A DNA stretch of 64,000 bases, taken from NCBI GenBank assembly GCA_017624155.1, contig JAGANS010000036.1, positions 62,001-126,000 of the forward strand, read 5' to 3'. The notes below the pieces were generated by a model. The model searched no databases, was not told the DNA's origin, and was given only the letters and a program-made list of their open reading frames with translations. Below are positions 63,582 through 64,000 of this stretch, piece after piece; the stretch's first letter is position 1, and each line of letters begins with the position of its first letter. The stretch is from Muribaculaceae bacterium (GTDB lineage: Bacteria; Bacteroidota; Bacteroidia; Bacteroidales; Muribaculaceae). The position numbers and the translations under genes are program-made.

Positions 63582-63615
63582 AGCCCCTGAAGGACATAAC
63601 AGACTTTCAGGGGCT
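63582..63615. terminator. Terminator between eda and the convergent gene
   Basis: Exact 10-bp arms AGCCCCTGAA/TTCAGGGGCT (63582-63591, 63606-63615), 14-base loop, between convergent genes. No long T run. Confidence 0.7.
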
Positions 63616-63638
63616 CTCACTTATGGAAATGTGATGAC

Positions 63639-64000
63639 TTATCTTACTGCTGTCTTAACAGCCTTGCCGCCTGCCACGACAATGTATGCGCCCGGAGCGA
63701 CGGGCAATGTGGCAGTGCCTCTCACAACAATATCACCGACAAGTGTGCCATCAATACGGTAGACTTTTGCATCGGTATCTCCTGCTACAACTATAGTATG
63801 ACCGGAGACAAAGACACGCACATCGCTTTCTGATAACAATATATCGTCTACACCGTCGCTCTTAGCGAGAGCCTGTCCGCTGAATACAGCCTTGACAGGT
63901 TCACTCCACCTGAGCTTGAACAGATAATCGCCCTCAGATTCGACAACGCCGGCAGGATAAAATTCGTTGCCATTGCCAAATCCATAGTACGTGATATCCT
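63639..64000 (-). CDS. C-terminal end of a secreted protein (5' end outside window)
   Basis: The minus-strand frame is open from the right edge of the window to TAA at 63639-63641, about 120 residues. It begins (in window) DITYYGFGNGNEFYPAG and ends with a short beta domain: VRVFVSGHTIVVAGD, AKVYRIDGTLVGD, LPVAPGAYIVVAGGKAVK. This is the usual shape of C-terminal sorting or stalk domains of Bacteroidota secreted proteins. The functional domain is not visible. Confidence 0.75.
   Translation of the reverse strand, partial: DITYYGFGNGNEFYPAGVVESEGDYLFKLRWSEPVKAVFSGQALAKSDGVDDILLSESDVRVFVSGHTIVVAGDTDAKVYRIDGTLVGDIVVRGTATLPVAPGAYIVVAGGKAVKTAVR

Overview
The window looks like chromosome from a gut-type member of the Bacteroidales, possibly Muribaculaceae because it is fairly GC-rich. 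The evidence is a SusC/SusD pair, a giant hybrid two-component regulator, fimbrillin-type lipoproteins, TonB-linked proteins, a miaA/recR housekeeping block, and promoters of the Bacteroidota type (TAnnTTTG near -7, TTG near -33). No species-level marker was checked. Genes are packed tightly, and many junctions are one-base TAATG or TGATG overlaps or four-base ATGA overlaps.

Layout. 1-2014: the end of galE and a histidine phosphatase. 2094-4423 (minus): a lipoprotein and elongation factor P. 4589-15329 (plus): a long run with a receiver/PPDK-N fusion protein, a coiled-coil protein ending in a clamp-binding-like peptide, a DPP-IV peptidase, a membrane protein, miaA, a secreted protein, recR and a GNAT. 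15386-15459: a tRNA with a CAT anticodon. 15460-20800: an AT-richer accessory island downstream of the tRNA, with attachment-site-like repeats and a five-gene minus-strand operon of unknown function that includes a nuclease-fold (DUF4268-like) protein. 20810-23536: a fimbrillin operon. 23652-25374: a TonB-domain protein and a Crp-like regulator.

The main metabolic theme is pectin and galacturonate use. A minus-strand operon (35050 to 25544) encodes UxaC, ExuT, UxaB, UxaA, a secreted acetylesterase-pectin methylesterase fusion and a transketolase. A plus-strand polysaccharide utilisation locus (46038-60381) encodes two surface-lipoprotein types, SusC, SusD, a GH43 enzyme, KduD, an orphan galactitol-type EIIC permease and a KduI with a signal peptide. 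It lies divergent from a hybrid regulator (41829-45758) that has no visible histidine-kinase ATPase domain. A third plus-strand unit (60511-63547) carries a GltD-like oxidoreductase, KDG kinase and KDPG aldolase. Together these take uronates and unsaturated uronates to KDG, KDPG, pyruvate and glyceraldehyde-3-phosphate.

Between the two uronate blocks, 35471-41568 is a minus-strand surface-glycan operon (cytidylyltransferase, epimerase, LicD, three glycosyltransferase-type proteins, an LpxL-type acyltransferase). The window ends inside a secreted protein read from the minus strand. The least explained parts are the island operon, the ATPase-less regulator, the apparently exported KduI with its orphan EIIC, and the receiver/PPDK-N plus coiled-coil pair.
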